Shown here in pieces: positions 10,560 to 21,815 of a stretch of 64,000 nt of DNA. Each line of letters starts with the position of its first letter. Position 1 is the stretch's first letter. A program made the position numbers and the translations under genes. This DNA comes from Mugil cephalus (taxonomy: Eukaryota; Chordata; Actinopteri; Mugiliformes; Mugilidae), in contig NC_061776.1 of assembly GCF_022458985.1 (NCBI RefSeq), forward strand, positions 4,324,088 to 4,388,087. Reading direction: 5' to 3'. The notes beneath the pieces are model-generated. The model saw only the letters and a list, made by a program, of their open reading frames with translations, did not search any database and was not told the origin of the DNA.

Positions 10560-11452
10560 GTGAGTAGAACTAGAACAGCCAACGCTACATTGACTGTTGT
10601 TTCTAACGATGGGAAAGTCAACAAGCTAATGAGGCAACAAACCGTGTTTTTGCTGTGTTTGGATTTTCTGGGTGAAGTGTCTTGGTTCTCCACTCAGCTG
10701 GTGCTAACATAGCCAGTCTGTCTAGCCAATAAGAGAGTCAGAGCTCTTGATATCAAATATCAAACGCCATGTGAAGCCCTGTTTTTTGTACGGGTGTGTG
10801 ATACATGCAAATTGAAGCTGTGTTGGGATCACTGTTGGTGTAAAGAACGTGCACATGCAGAGTTAGAGAATATTGAGGACAGCAGATTTATTCCAACAGA
10901 TCTGACTCAATAAAGAGTAGATTCGTCTGTCTAATGTCTAGAAAAGTCCACAGTTCCTGCAGACTATGGTGGTGGTGACGCAGGGCTTCTCTAAGAAACT
11001 TATCATCGACTAACGTTTGGTCGACTGTCAGAGTGAGAAGCCCTTGGAGATACTGTAAGTTAACAACAGCTAATTTGACCTCATGTTTATCGTTTGAAGC
11101 AACAACGGTCACGATCAACACCAACTTAAAGTCAGAAGCTGCCACCTGAATGTTTCGTTCACTGAACAGTGTCAGAACCCAAGAGTTGCTCACATTGGTG
11201 CTCTTAAATATTTAGTCTAAGCACTGACCCTGGACCCTAAACTTAACCACTGACTCTAGACTCTAAACCTCATTGATGTCTCTACACTTTCAACCTAACC
11301 ACTTACCCAGTGCCCTAAACCTAACCACTGATTCTGGACTTTAAACCTAACCCCTGACCTTTGGCCCTAAACCTAACCACTGACTCAATTGTACTTGGGT
11401 TTTCCTGTCCTCACATTAGTAACCTTTATGTTGTGTCTCTTTGTCCCTCCAG
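10560..11452 (+). other. Intron 1 of gene C
   Basis: Shorter than in D-F. It has no exon 2a. The part 11,030-11,160 matches the end of the intron in locus E (22,270-22,380), so a deletion joining distant intron parts is likely. Confidence 0.55.
11222..11385 (+). repeat. Degenerate minisatellite with CCCTAAACCTAACC units
   Basis: About six units of 25-30 bases share the pattern ccctaaacctaaccactgact with many changes. It lies just before the acceptor of gene C. The motif recalls the telomere CCCTAA hexamer, but the units are longer and the match may be chance. Confidence 0.7.
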
Positions 11453-12693
11453 ACGTCCCACAGCAACATGTCTGCACAGAGGAGGAGGTTCTCACTGAGG
11501 ACCAGCTCTGTGACCAGGAGAGGAACTCCAGTCTAGAACAGGAGGAACCAGAAACTCCCCAGATTAAAGAGGAATATGAGGAACCAGAACCTCCACAAAT
11601 TAAAGAGGAACAGGAGGAACTCTCATGCAACATTCAGCAGGAAGAACATCTTGTGCTGAAGCAGGAGACTGATTCCTTTATGGAGACTACTACTGATGAG
11701 GAAAGTGAGCACAGTGAACCAGAACCAAACAATGACCAGCTCCTCTGTCACAACTCTGCTATACCTGATAGCCCAGATCAGGTAGCAGGCCAGCATGAAG
11801 ACTCAGGATCAACTACAAATGCAGGGATGAATCCAAAGAAGAGATGTCACAGAGACACAAGTCACAGTAACGATGTAGACAATTCTCCCATATCAGAGAG
11901 TCAGTGTGATACTGACACAGGTAAAAAGTCTAGAACATGTGACATTTGTGGAAAAGTCTTTCAGTATGAGTCTGTATTGAAGATGCATTACAGAACCCAC
12001 ACTGGCGAGAAGCCGCATTGTGGTAAAAGTTTCACACTGCATCATGGTTTGATTTTACACACCAAGACTCACACAGGCGAGAGACCGTATCTTTGTACCT
12101 CATCATCTATTAGAAACCATGTAACAATCCAGTCAGGTGATAAGCCGTTCTCTTGCAAGACGTGTGGTAAAACCTTTAGTCAATGTAGTCATTTAACTTG
12201 GCACACGAGGACTCATGCAGCTAAGAAGCCGTATTGTTGTGACACATGTGGCAAAATCTTTAGTCGAAGTACTGCTTTAACTAGGCACATGAGGACTCAC
12301 ACAGGTGAGAAGCCATATTCCTGTGACACATGTGGTAAAACCTTCAATCAAAGACCATATTTAATTGTGCACATGAGGAGTCACACAGATGAGAAACCCT
12401 ATTGTTGCAAAACATGTGGTAAAAACTTCAGGCAAAGGAATCATTTAACTAGGCACATGAGGACTCACACAGGTGAGAGGCCATATTCTTGTGACACATG
12501 TGGTAAAACCTTCAATCAAAGACCTCATTTAATTACCCATATGTGGACTCACACAGGTGAGAAGCCGTATTGTTGCAAAATATGCGGGAAACAATTCAAT
12601 TCAAGTCAGTATTTGACTGTCCACATGAGGACACACACAGGTGAGAATTCGTCATCCTCAGACATCTGTGGGGAAAAATCTCTGGGGAGCTGA
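11453..12693 (+). CDS. C2H2 zinc-finger protein C, 7 good and 2 broken fingers
   Basis: With exon 1 this gives a protein of about 470 residues. The acceptor is ttgtccctccag. After [12 protein letters not shown] come two IKEE motifs, an LKQE motif within an acidic block, a basic KKRCHRD patch, then fingers. Fingers 1 and 4-9 are complete. Finger 2 (PHCGKSF) has lost the first cysteine and finger 3 (YLCTSSS) the second cysteine and a histidine, both through small in-frame deletions. The common stop after the last finger is changed (tga to tca), so the frame reads on 13 residues ([11 protein letters not shown]) into a vestigial finger start. This is the only locus where an ancestral exon 1 and an intact finger exon can be joined directly, so it is a good functional candidate. 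Confidence 0.88.
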
Positions 12694-12884
12694 GCATGAA
12701 AACATCATATCAAACATCTGATCTGAATTAAATGCAAAGTTTTTCTTTCAGACACAATATTCTGCAAAAACAAGCCACTTTGGTGCCGGCGACATGGTGC
12801 TTTTACTAACACTGACTGATACACACCAGCTGATGGAGGGAAAAGTCAGCTGTGTTTCAGTTCCTGGTGTTCTGGTATAGACAA

Positions 12885-13050
12885 AAAGTTGGCATACATT
12901 TTGTTAGTTTATTTGGTAACATTTCCTTTAAAAGGTTTAACCTGGGATCAAACATTTTAGGTAGCCTTCCACAAGTCCCTAACAACAAGCTGCAAAAACT
13001 TGGAATTTGTGTCATTTTTTTTTTTTTTTTTTTGTCAGAAGGCATCATTA
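12885..13050 (-). mobile_element. Sleeping Beauty-like Tc1 fragment in 3' flank of gene C
   Basis: Forward bases gcatacattttgttagttta, then ggtaacatttcctttaaaag and gtagccttccacaag match the antisense of the Tc1 3' end also seen at 4,945-5,195. It is truncated by a T run near 13,015-13,035. Confidence 0.7.
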
Positions 13051-13274
13051 AAATGGAAAGAAATAGTCAATAGATGAATAAACAATGTTTGTAATATAGC
13101 AATTACATCTCTTTTGTTTTATTCATGGACCCTACCATTATTTTTCCTTGTAACATTCGAACCAGTTGCTGCTTCTTCCCTTGTAAACCCTGTGTTTAAA
13201 TCATTGATGTTGTAGAAAGATTTTTACTGTAAATTATTGTCATTCTCTGTACAGTCTGCAACACAATAACAAAC

Positions 13275-13482
13275 ATATTTATTGCCGCACTGAATCTGCT
13301 ATTTTACATTTTTTATATTCATCATATTCACTACTATACAGCAGCAACCGCTCATATTGTTATTTATTGGCAGCAGGCCTGACATTGCTTTTGCCCACTC
13401 AAATTTGTGTATTTCTTCTCTATCCCTCCTAATTGTCCCTCAGGGGAAAAATAAAGTCATTCTGATTCTGACATACTGAAGA
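13275..13482 (+). mobile_element. Truncated LINE 3' end (Rex/CR1-like tail)
   Basis: It ends in gtccctcaggggaaaaataaagtcattctgattctga, a typical fish LINE tail. It splits a sequence that is continuous in E and F (aataacaaacat joined to gaagaagga), so it is an insertion younger than the duplication of the unit. Confidence 0.6.
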
Positions 13483-13493
13483 AGGAATGAAAC

Positions 13494-13577
13494 GTTTACT
13501 CACAGTGGGACACCAGGTTTTTGTTTGTTTGTTTTTAAAGGCATGAACTCAGAGTCTTTGAAAGAACTGCTGTCAAG
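13494..13577 (+). pseudogene. Promoter edge and first half of old exon 1, locus D
   Basis: The gtgggacaccagg promoter block survives without its ETS core. It is followed by AGAGTCTTTGAAAGAACTG, the middle of exon 1. Homology then stops at the insertion that separates it from the 3' half at about 14,300. Confidence 0.55.
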
Positions 13578-14298
13578 TGATGGGAAGTTCAGCTCTTTTC
13601 TGAGAGGCAGCTCTTTCGCACAACACAAAGTGGTCTGTGTGTTGGTAAGACCTTTTGCTTTCGATGTTTAATGAGAAACCTAACAATTGTCTCTTTTTGT
13701 GCAGTTACACTGCTACAAAAGCATTACTTATTTTGTATATTATATTTTAAAAAACTCAAGTAGCATCAGTTGCAATAAAACTTTAATTGTGCAAACAAAT
13801 GAACAAAATCATGCAAATCCACACAAGCAAAATCAGAACCAAAACACCTAATACACAAATGGTATAAATCCGATGCCTCAGTGAGCTTTGAGGGTTTGCA
13901 TTTACCCAGTACCATAAATGAGCTTTTAGGGTCTGCGTATGGTCTGGTTAAGTTGACGCAGAAGCCTAAATCGCCTTTGAGCGTTATGAAAGATGGTATT
14001 AGATACTGTATTATGTGATTTAATTTGTTACTCAGTAAATCACAGCGTCTGCCCCCCTCTGCTTTCACATAATGGTATGATCCTAAGTCCTAAGTCCTGT
14101 GTGATTTGGCCACATGACGTGCTCATCAAAACAGAGATCAGCCCCCGTCTTCTCGCGTACCATTGATTAACAAGCAAAAAGGGGGGAAACAATAGTAGGG
14201 ATGTAGGATTCACTCGATGGGAATTGGTTCTTCTGATTCTCAACCAAGCATCGGCTCTTCGGACCGACACTTTCGCGCATGACACATCACGACTGGGA
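13578..14298. mobile_element. Insertion of about 720 bp inside exon 1 of locus D
   Basis: It is bounded by two halves of exon 1 (…AAAGAACTGCTGTC before, GATCCAGTACC after). The ends carry related gaag/gctcttt-rich sequence (agttcagctctttt on the left, atcggctcttcgg on the right), as expected for the termini of a non-autonomous DNA transposon. Class and exact edges are uncertain. No transposase is visible. Confidence 0.5.
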
Positions 14299-14381
14299 TC
14301 CAGTACCGGGGCAGAGATCGATCCTTCAGCGCAGACTGCAGGATATCACCTGGAAACCTGAGATAAAGTTACGCAGAATAG
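14279..14381 (+). CDS. Rebuilt exon 1 of zinc-finger gene D
   Basis: An ATG in the right end of the inserted DNA opens a frame of 34 codons (MTHHDWDPVPGQRS, then ILQRRLQDITWKPEIKLRRI). It runs into the conserved 3' half of exon 1 and the phase-1 gtgagt donor. A one-base gain (taccg instead of tacg) would have shifted the inherited frame, but the new ATG is in the frame that fits the splice. Joined to DLPQQHIYKEE at 16,392 it gives about 566 residues. It replaces the helical N-terminal module. Confidence 0.6.
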
Positions 14382-16391
14382 GTGAGTAGAACCAGAATGA
14401 TCTGAATGAACTGATTAATGAATGGAAACACACAGTATGGAGAAGACACAGAGGAAAGAGGCTCAGCTGGAAGATTGATAACATGCTAAGATGCTAACTA
14501 GCACAAATTCTGGCTGCTGTTTTATTTGTCGCCCTTAGACAAAACAGTAATCGGAGTCTCTCTCGCTTTAGACCAATGTAGTGAAGCTTATTACACTTAC
14601 ACATCACTCTCCAGAGTTGGTTATCAGCCTGCTGTGATGTCCTTGCTAAGGTACAAGAGGAAGCCCCGCTCATGATAAAAAAAAGTACAAAACCTCTTTT
14701 CTTTGCTTGTTGTGAAGAACAGCATTTATTTTTTATGAAAACACAAATTAAATTATAATGGTTCAGCACATATTCCTGAGATAACTCGCCACTGCCAGTT
14801 CATTCCAGAGGACTCATAACCAGACTTAGACAGACTTTAATTACCCACAAGGGAAATTAATTGGGTCACAGTAGCTTAATTGTTACAAAAGGATGAGCAG
14901 TTACACAGCTTCACTGTGGGAGCGAAGCCGAATCAGTAACAATTACTCTCTCTCTCTGTTATATTGAATTTGGACTTATATGAAGTAAGGATTTCTCTAC
15001 TGTACACTATTTTTAACCCTTTGTTTCCACGCTAAGAAATATGATTAATCACGACTAAATAACTTTCATTTTTAATCTATATTGATAGCGTGCACTGCAA
15101 ACTGAGTATTTTGACATATCATTATAAAAATGTGCACACAATTGTACAGATTCATACAATATAAATACTGAAGCTGATGTATGATGTATATTTTCGAGCT
15201 ATGGTAATCTGTGTAAAATCTCTGCTATATCTCAAAAAGTACAAAAGCCACAGCCTTAGATATTTGTATATAACTGATGTGTTCACACATGGGCAAATTT
15301 GTGTATCTTACAAACCGAATGACGACCAATGGTTAGAAAACAGGTACAAGCATTTTATTGTCTACTACTACTACCACAAAAAAGATCAACAGTGCGGTTC
15401 CAGTGCCAGTCAAAGGGTTAATATGTGTCAGTGTGAAGTTGTTAAACTTCATAATCTTTTACTGACAGTGATGGAGGCTGCATAAATATCAGGATGGTGA
15501 TTCTTTCCACCTAACCTGTAGCCACAAGGCTTCTGGCAGGATGCTAGTTTTGGTCGGCTACTATTAAATGCCTGACATTAGATAAGGTAACACCTCTTAT
15601 CCAATCACATGACACGGACATGCATTTTGAAGGACAGTCGCCTCGTCAACATCTCATCTTAGTCACCTTCTTTGTCTTTGTTAATGAAATTAACTCAAAT
15701 GAAACTAATACATGTGTTTTCCTTTTTGTGGTGTCTCTTTGTCCCTGTAAACCATTGACAGCAACTCAGGAACCAGGGATAGGAACTCCAGTCTCGAACA
15801 GGAGGAACCAGAACCAAAGAGTGACCAGCTCCTCTCTCACAACTCTCCTCTCCAAGATGAGTAAGAAAAAAAATGGTTTGAGTTCCTGAGATGAGAAAGA
15901 ATGACATAAAACTGTAGTTACTACCCTGCTGCATCATAAAGAAAGAAAAAGAAAACATAATTGTGAGTTAACATCAAACACAGGACCAACACTGACAATG
16001 ATTCTGGTTTTGGGCTCATACTTGGTGTTTTCTGAATCAATGTGAGTTGTGAAGGTGAAGTAGAGGCCGACTTTTCATCTCTGTAGTGTAGTGTATGCTT
16101 TTAAAGGGAAATGCATGAAGTTAAACATGCAGTAAGGAGGTGGTTTAAATTCCACAGGTCCAACAAACTCTTCTATTGACTGATATAGCACATGTGAGCA
16201 GGTATGTATCTGGTTAACATCAGATTACCTGCATGTTTCAGATGATGAGTGCGTGTGAAGTGCGCAAGTGATGTTAAAAGTTTGACCTGTCACCATTGAT
16301 AACATAGATATTATGTCTATTAGTTTGTGGTCAGTGAGCAGGCCACTTTCTCTATTAGTAACCTTTGTGTTGAATCTCTTTGTCTTTCCAG
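14382..16391 (+). other. Intron 1 of gene D
   Basis: Non-coding. It includes a LINE-tail-like scrap at about 14,815-14,900 (acccacaagggaaattaatt) and the decayed exon 2a described separately. The frame 15,177-15,485 has no recognisable protein. Confidence 0.55.
15750..15890 (+). pseudogene. Decayed exon 2a of locus D
   Basis: Homologous to the short exon of B and E (aactccagtctcgaacagg, then gaaccaaagagtgaccag). The acceptor and first codons are damaged, so it cannot be spliced like the others. The conserved sequence after the stop (gagatgagaaagaatgac) is still present. Confidence 0.55.
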
Positions 16392-17989
16392 ACCTCCCAC
16401 AGCAACATATCTACAAGGAGGAGAACGTTTTCACTGAGCAGCAGCTCTGTAACAAGGAGAGGAACTCCAGCCTGGACCAGGAGGAACAACTGCCAGATAT
16501 GAGAGAGGAACAGGAGGAATCAGAACCTCCACAGATTAAAGTCGAATGGGAGGGTTCAGAACCTGTGCAGATTAAAGAGGAACCAGAAGAACCAGAACTT
16601 TCACAGATTAAAGAGGAATATGAGGAACCAGAACCTTCACAGATTAAAGAGGAAGAAGAAGAACTCTGCAGCAGTCAGTGGCCAGAACATCTTATAGTGA
16701 AGCAGGAGATTGATTTCTTTATGGAGACTCCTGCTGACGAAGAAAGTGAGCACAGTGAACCAGAACCACACAGTGACCAGCTCGTCTGTCACAACTCTGC
16801 TGTAGCTGAGAGTCCAGATCAGGGAGGAAGCAACCATGTAGACTCAGATTCAACTAGAATTTCAGAGCTGAAACCAAAGAAGAGACGTCACAGAGACACA
16901 AGCCACAGCAACAATGTAGACAACTCTCCCATATCAGAGAGTCAGTGTGATACTGACACAGGTAAAAAGTACATAACATGTGACGTCTGTGGAAAAGTCT
17001 TCAACAAAAAGTCCAATATGAAAAGGCATTACAGAATCCACACTGGTGAGAAGCCATATTGTTGTACAATGTGTGATAAAACCTTCAGACATAGCAGTAA
17101 TTTGACTGTGCACATGAGGATTCATACAGATGAGAAACCATACCTTTGTAAAACATGTGGTAAAACCTTTAGTGAAAGTGCTGCTTTAGTTATCCACAGG
17201 AGCACTCACACAGCTGAGAAGCTGCATTGTTGTAACATATGTGGGAAAAACTTCAGACAAAGTAGTGCTTTAACTAGGCATATGAGAACTCATACAGGTG
17301 AGAAGCCACATTGTTGTGACACTTGTGGTAAAGCGTTCAGTCGAAGTTGTGCCTTAACAATCCACATGAGGACGCACGCAGGTGAGAAACCATACCTTTG
17401 CAAAATATGTAGTAAAACCTTCACTCAAAGACCTAATTTAATTATCCACATGAGGACTCACACAGATGAGAAGCCGCTTTTTTGTGACACATGTGGTAAA
17501 ATCTTCAGTCAAAGAGCAAATTTAATTATCCACATGAGAACTCACACAAATGAACAGGCACTTTTTTGTGACACATGTGGTAAAACCTTCATTCAAAGTA
17601 CTCATTTAAACAAACACATGAGGACTCACACAGGTGAGAAGCCGCATTGTTGTGACACGTGTGGTAAAGCCTTTAGTCAACGTTGTGATTTAACAATTCA
17701 CATGAGGACTCACACTGGTGAGAAACCGTACCTTTGCAAAACATGCGGCAAAACCTTCAGTCAAAGACAGAATTTAATGGTCCACATGAGGACTCACACA
17801 GGTGAGAAGCCGCATTTTTGTGACATTTGTGGTAAAACCTTCAATCAAAGTACTCATTTAACTAAGCACATGAGGACTCACACAGGCGAGAAGCCATATT
17901 CTTGTGACACATGTGGTAAAACCTTCATTCAAAGTACTCATTTAAGGAAGCACATGAAGACTCACGCAGGTGACGAGTCGTCATCCTGA
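16392..17989 (+). CDS. C2H2 zinc-finger protein, 12 fingers (gene D, last exon)
   Basis: The acceptor is tttgtctttccag. The exon encodes DLPQQHIYKEE, an acidic hinge with four IKEE/IKVE repeats and a VKQE motif, SEHSEPEP acidic clusters, a basic KKRRHRD patch and twelve complete C2H2 fingers. Linkers are mostly TGEKP, with variants TDEKP, TAEKL and TNEQA. This is the longest intact finger array together with B. Fingers 7 and 8 share the LFCDTCGK start, a sign of internal finger duplication. Role by family: nuclear, sequence-specific DNA binding. It has a usable rebuilt exon 1, so it is a plausible functional gene. Confidence 0.88.
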
Positions 17990-18840
17990 AACATCTGTGG
18001 GAAACAAATCTCTGAAAAATAACGTGTATGATCAGGTTAATCTTTGTAGCAGATATCTGATTGGATTGTTTTCTGAGATGAGTTGAAACAAAGTTTTTCT
18101 TTCAGACACAACATTCAACAAAAATGACCCACTCACATTAAGCATAAAAATATTGAACCTGGACTTTGAAATGATCGAAGGAGACATCTCCCTTGTTTGG
18201 GACTACCATCTAACTGACACTTGAGTTTTCAAAAGTATTCATAGAGGGCCACTTTATAACCAGGAACCACAGGACAAGGAGAAGATAAGACAACCAGACT
18301 GTGTTTTAATGGCAATAACTGAAAGAACAAAATGATTCTTTAAGAGACTGTTCTACCATGTATAGAAATTGATGTAAATTAATATATCACTGTGATTAAA
18401 TCCTCTTATTCCCAAATTTGACCAAAAAATCATAATTTGTATCATTTACTCTTGTTTGTCTCTCTGTCTCAAACGCAAACCTTCCTCTCTGTCCCCTCAA
18501 CTTGAGATAAACCACTCTGGTGCCAGTTATCAACTGAGAACACATCCCTGCAGGGACACTAGTTTCGTTCTCAAGAAATTCTACAAGTCTAGTTGCCTTT
18601 ATTCGACACCTTTTGGATTCCCATGACCTGGAATTTCAACTCACATCTTAAAATGCATATTTGAATTGTTTAAATGTTTTTTTGTTTGTTTGTTTGTTTG
18701 TTTTTTAACCCCAAGTTATAGTCTGCATCGGTTGTTTTGGTGAATTTTGGTGGAAATCCTGTCTTTATTTGTCACAGTCAGTAAGTTCTAGCAACTAAAG
18801 TAGTTATGACCCTTTTACTCGCTTTCACCAGCAGCAATTA
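17990..18840 (+). other. 3' untranslated-like region and flank of gene D
   Basis: Homologous to the flanks after E (24,000-24,400) and G (32,860-33,000, reversed): the block with gagacatctcc and ctaactgacacttgag. No second gene is visible. Confidence 0.55.
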
Positions 18841-19084
18841 TTCAATTATCAGGGCAACAAGAAAAATGTTTACACTCTGAATATATGACATTTAAAAACT
18901 TCACTAAAGAAATAAAATGAAAAGAATGAATTTCTTTCAAATCACTTGTGTGCTTGTTTTTTATGAGGCCACTCAGATGCAGATAAGTAGTAGTTTTACT
19001 GACACTGACTGATACCCACCAGCCAATGGAGGAAAAAGTCAGCTGAGTTTCAGTTTCTGGTGTTCTGATAAAGGGGAAGAAATT

Positions 19085-19200
19085 CACATACACTTAACAT
19101 TATTAGTTTATTTGGCAGTGTTGCCTTAAAAAAAACTTAGGTCAAATGTTTCACAAGCTTCTAACTATAAGCCTTGACTATATAAGACTATAAGACTTAA
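19085..19200 (-). mobile_element. Sleeping Beauty-like Tc1 fragment in 3' flank of gene D
   Basis: Forward text acatacacttaacattatta, then tttggcagtgttgccttaaa and tcacaagcttctaac matches the copy after gene C in the same orientation, shortened. Confidence 0.6.
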
Positions 19201-19214
19201 CAGAATTTTTATGC

Positions 19215-19215
19215 A

Positions 19216-19246
<31 letters not shown>
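19215..19246. repeat. (GT)n microsatellite
   Basis: Sixteen or so GT units between loci D and E. Confidence 0.9.
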
Positions 19247-19500
19247 TTGTGTGTGCCAAAAAGCATCACCAACTTGGAAAGATTAGATGTAATACTGTAT
19301 TTACATCTTTCGCATTTCATTCATGGACCCATTCATGGAACATTATTTTCTCTTGTATCATTACAGCCAGATGCTCCCGGCCTTATAATCCCTGTGTCAT
19401 TGAATTTTTTTTTTATTATTTATTTATTTATTTATTTTACTGTAAACTGTTGTCGTGTAAGTAACAATAACAAACACATCGAAGACGGAACGAAATGTTG

Positions 19501-19552
19501 ACTCCCTGCTTCGTCCGGACCTTCACGGTGGGACACCAGGCGGAAGTGATTT
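19501..19552 (+). promoter_or_regulatory. Promoter block of locus E with ETS-like site
   Basis: actccctgcttcgtccggac, then gggacaccaggCGGAAGTGA (19,541-19,549). Same block as in A, B, F and G. Confidence 0.6.
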
Positions 19553-19582
19553 CTTTTTTGTTTTTTGTTTTTTTTAAAAAAA

Positions 19583-19692
19583 GGCCTCGGACCCTTTGAA
19601 AGAACAGTCGTCCAGTACCGAGGTAGAGATTGATCATCATCTCAGACTGCAGGATATCACCTGGAAACCTGAGATAAAGTTACACAGAATAC
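19583..19692 (+). pseudogene. Exon 1 of locus E, no start codon
   Basis: Homology starts at CCTCGGACCCTTTGAAAG and ends at the donor (aatac, gtgagt). The 5' half with the ATG is absent, and one extra base (taccg) shifts the inherited frame onto a TGA. The frame that fits the donor has no ATG. The last exon base is C instead of G, which would give His rather than Asp at the junction. Confidence 0.6.
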
Positions 19693-20029
19693 GTGAGTAG
19701 AACCAGAATGATCTGAATGAACGAACTAATGAATGGAAACACGGAGTATCGAGGAGACACAGAGGAAAGAGACTCCGCTAAAAAAGGTTGCTAACATGCT
19801 AAGAGGCTAACTAGCACAAATTCTGGCTGCTATTTTATTTATCGTCTTCAGACAAAACAGAAATCGGAATCGTTCTCGCTTTAGAACAATGTAGCGAAAC
19901 TTAAATGAAACACAAATTTGAATCTCAGTCCTTCACGTCTCTCTCCAGAGTTGGATATCCGCCTGCTCTGCTGTGCTGTGCTGTTGCTAAATCTGGGAAG
20001 GGTCTCATTCTTCCGGGTCATGCTTTATC

Positions 20030-20490
20030 CAAAAAGCGTTTAAAAGGTCAACTGGAGTTTTGAGAGGACGTCCTGAAGTAACTTCTTCATTTCTGGGCTG
20101 GTGGGAAGTTCTAATAGGAAACTCTATAGGTTTAACACATCAGAAAGTTGATTGTCCCTGTCCTCTTTCCTATGAATGGGTCTCTAACCACCCATTATCA
20201 GTCTGAGGCTTCAGTCTCACGGTGTGAATGGTACTGAAACTTCTTAGTGACAGAAGTTAGGACTGCGTTATAAATAGATGGCAGGTGATATCTCAGTCCA
20301 CCTCCTCTACTTAGAGAAGGTTTTTCCAATCTGACATAGATGACTCCCCGTACTCCTATTTCTGTCCATCTGTCTTCTCTGGGTTGACCCGGGATTTTCA
20401 GACCCAGGTCCACCCGCCTTTGTTGCGCTTTCACATCGCCATTAGCAACGAGTCTGACCTTCCGCTGTGAGAACTGCCTGCCTTTCATAC
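20030..20490 (-). mobile_element. Retroelement 3' end with a GIY-YIG-type C-terminal remnant
   Basis: On the minus strand 20,488-20,198 is an open stretch with EIGVRGVIYVRLEKPSLSRG and then GGLRYHLPS-YNAVL. It resembles, from memory, the C-terminal end of GIY-YIG-bearing (Penelope-like) fish retroelements, though another non-LTR class is possible. After it comes a tail with a gaagaagttacttcagg block. It lies in intron 1 of locus E, against the gene's direction. Confidence 0.45.
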
Positions 20491-21190
20491 GTCATCGCGT
20501 CCACAACGTCGTCATTGCACATTTAAGTACAGTACACTGCAGGTAAGCAATGGACAGCATATTGGACAGCATATTTTTTGACGCTTTCAGTTTATTGACG
20601 ACCCGAAGAATGGACCGATCGAACCCCCGCTCTTTCAAAAGGCTGCTGATACTGGAATAAATCACTGTGTCCTGCACAGAGCCCGATATCTGCCATCGAA
20701 TCTTATCTTCACTGCTATGATCGTTAAAAAAACTGTGCGATATCTCTATACAAGCTGTATATAAACACAGTCGTGCATGCATTCCCTGATCGGTGCAATT
20801 TCACCAACTGGAACTTTATGGGAGTAGACCAAAACTTTGTTTTTGAGCTGGAGCTTCTACCTTGACACAGTCTGACAGACAGATACATCAACGTCTGAGC
20901 GAAAAACATTGCTGTTCACATCGAAGCAGAGCCGATAAAATCCCAGGTCGGTTGCGTTTTTTCGCTCGATGTGAAAAGCACTTAAGATTTGTTATCTGCA
21001 AAGGAGTGTTCCTTGTCCTTCAGGTGTAGGTGGACCTCTGAATCGTTTAGAATTATAAAACCATTATTTGTCCTGCAATGGGGAAATTTCAGTTTGCAAC
21101 AGCATACGGGGCAGAAAAGATATCAGATATATCAAATAAGGAGAATTTTAGTCAGAGTAACGTGTTTACATGCACTTAAGTTGTCCAATT
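20491..21190 (-). mobile_element. Probable PIF/Harbinger relic with Myb/SANT-like domain
   Basis: The minus-strand frame 20,782-20,492 contains KIRWQISGSVQDTVIYSSIS, then SLLKERGFDRSILRVVNKLK. This has the spacing of Myb/SANT-like (MADF-like) domains carried by PIF/Harbinger accessory genes. The neighbouring tttacatgcac motifs fit such an element. The family call is an inference from pattern memory. Confidence 0.35.
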
Positions 21191-21699
21191 AAAATCATAT
21201 TAAGGCAATAATTTGTTGTTGTTGTTTTTTTTTATTTCAACTTATATAAAATAATGATTTCTTCCAGGATCTACATTTATGAACAACTTTCATTTTCTAA
21301 ATGCCAATCTATTATACACTCTCCTGTACACTGTTTAAATGTGTCAGGGAAAAGTAAAACGTCGGCAGAGAATAATAACTTCAAGACTTGTTTAACTTCA
21401 TAATTTGCTTGCGTGATGGAGGCTGCATAATTATGAGGATAATGATTCTTCCCACCTAACTTGTAGCCACAGGGCTTGTGGTAGTTTCTAGTTTTGGTCG
21501 GCTAATGTTAAATGCCTGAGATCAGATACGCTAACGTCCCTTATCCAATCACATGACAGGGACGTGCTTCTTGAAAGACATGCATGTCAGCATCTCATCT
21601 TAGTCACAGAAAAAATTGTCATTGTCATTGTCTTCGTTAGTGAAATTAAAACCAATACATGTGTTTTTCCTTTTTGTTGTGTCTCTTTTGACATCCCAC

Positions 21700-21815
21700 A
21701 GCAGCAGGTTCTCACTGACCAACAGCTCGGGAACCAGGAGAGGAACTCTAGTCTGGACCAGGATGAACCAGAACCAAAGAGTGACCAGCTCCACTCACAC
21801 AACTCTCCTCTCTGA
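21700..21815 (+). pseudogene. Exon 2a of locus E
   Basis: Encodes IPQQQVLTDQQLGNQERNSS, then LDQDEPEPKSDQLHSHNSPL and a stop. The usual cctccag acceptor is replaced by tcttttgacatcccacag, so splicing would have to use the internal cccacag. AATAAA follows at 21,914. Confidence 0.5.

Noticed and set aside
10888-11193. Minus-strand frame of 101 codons in the intron of gene C
   Set aside because: The DNA is shared intron sequence (compare 22,270-22,380), where the frame is not kept.
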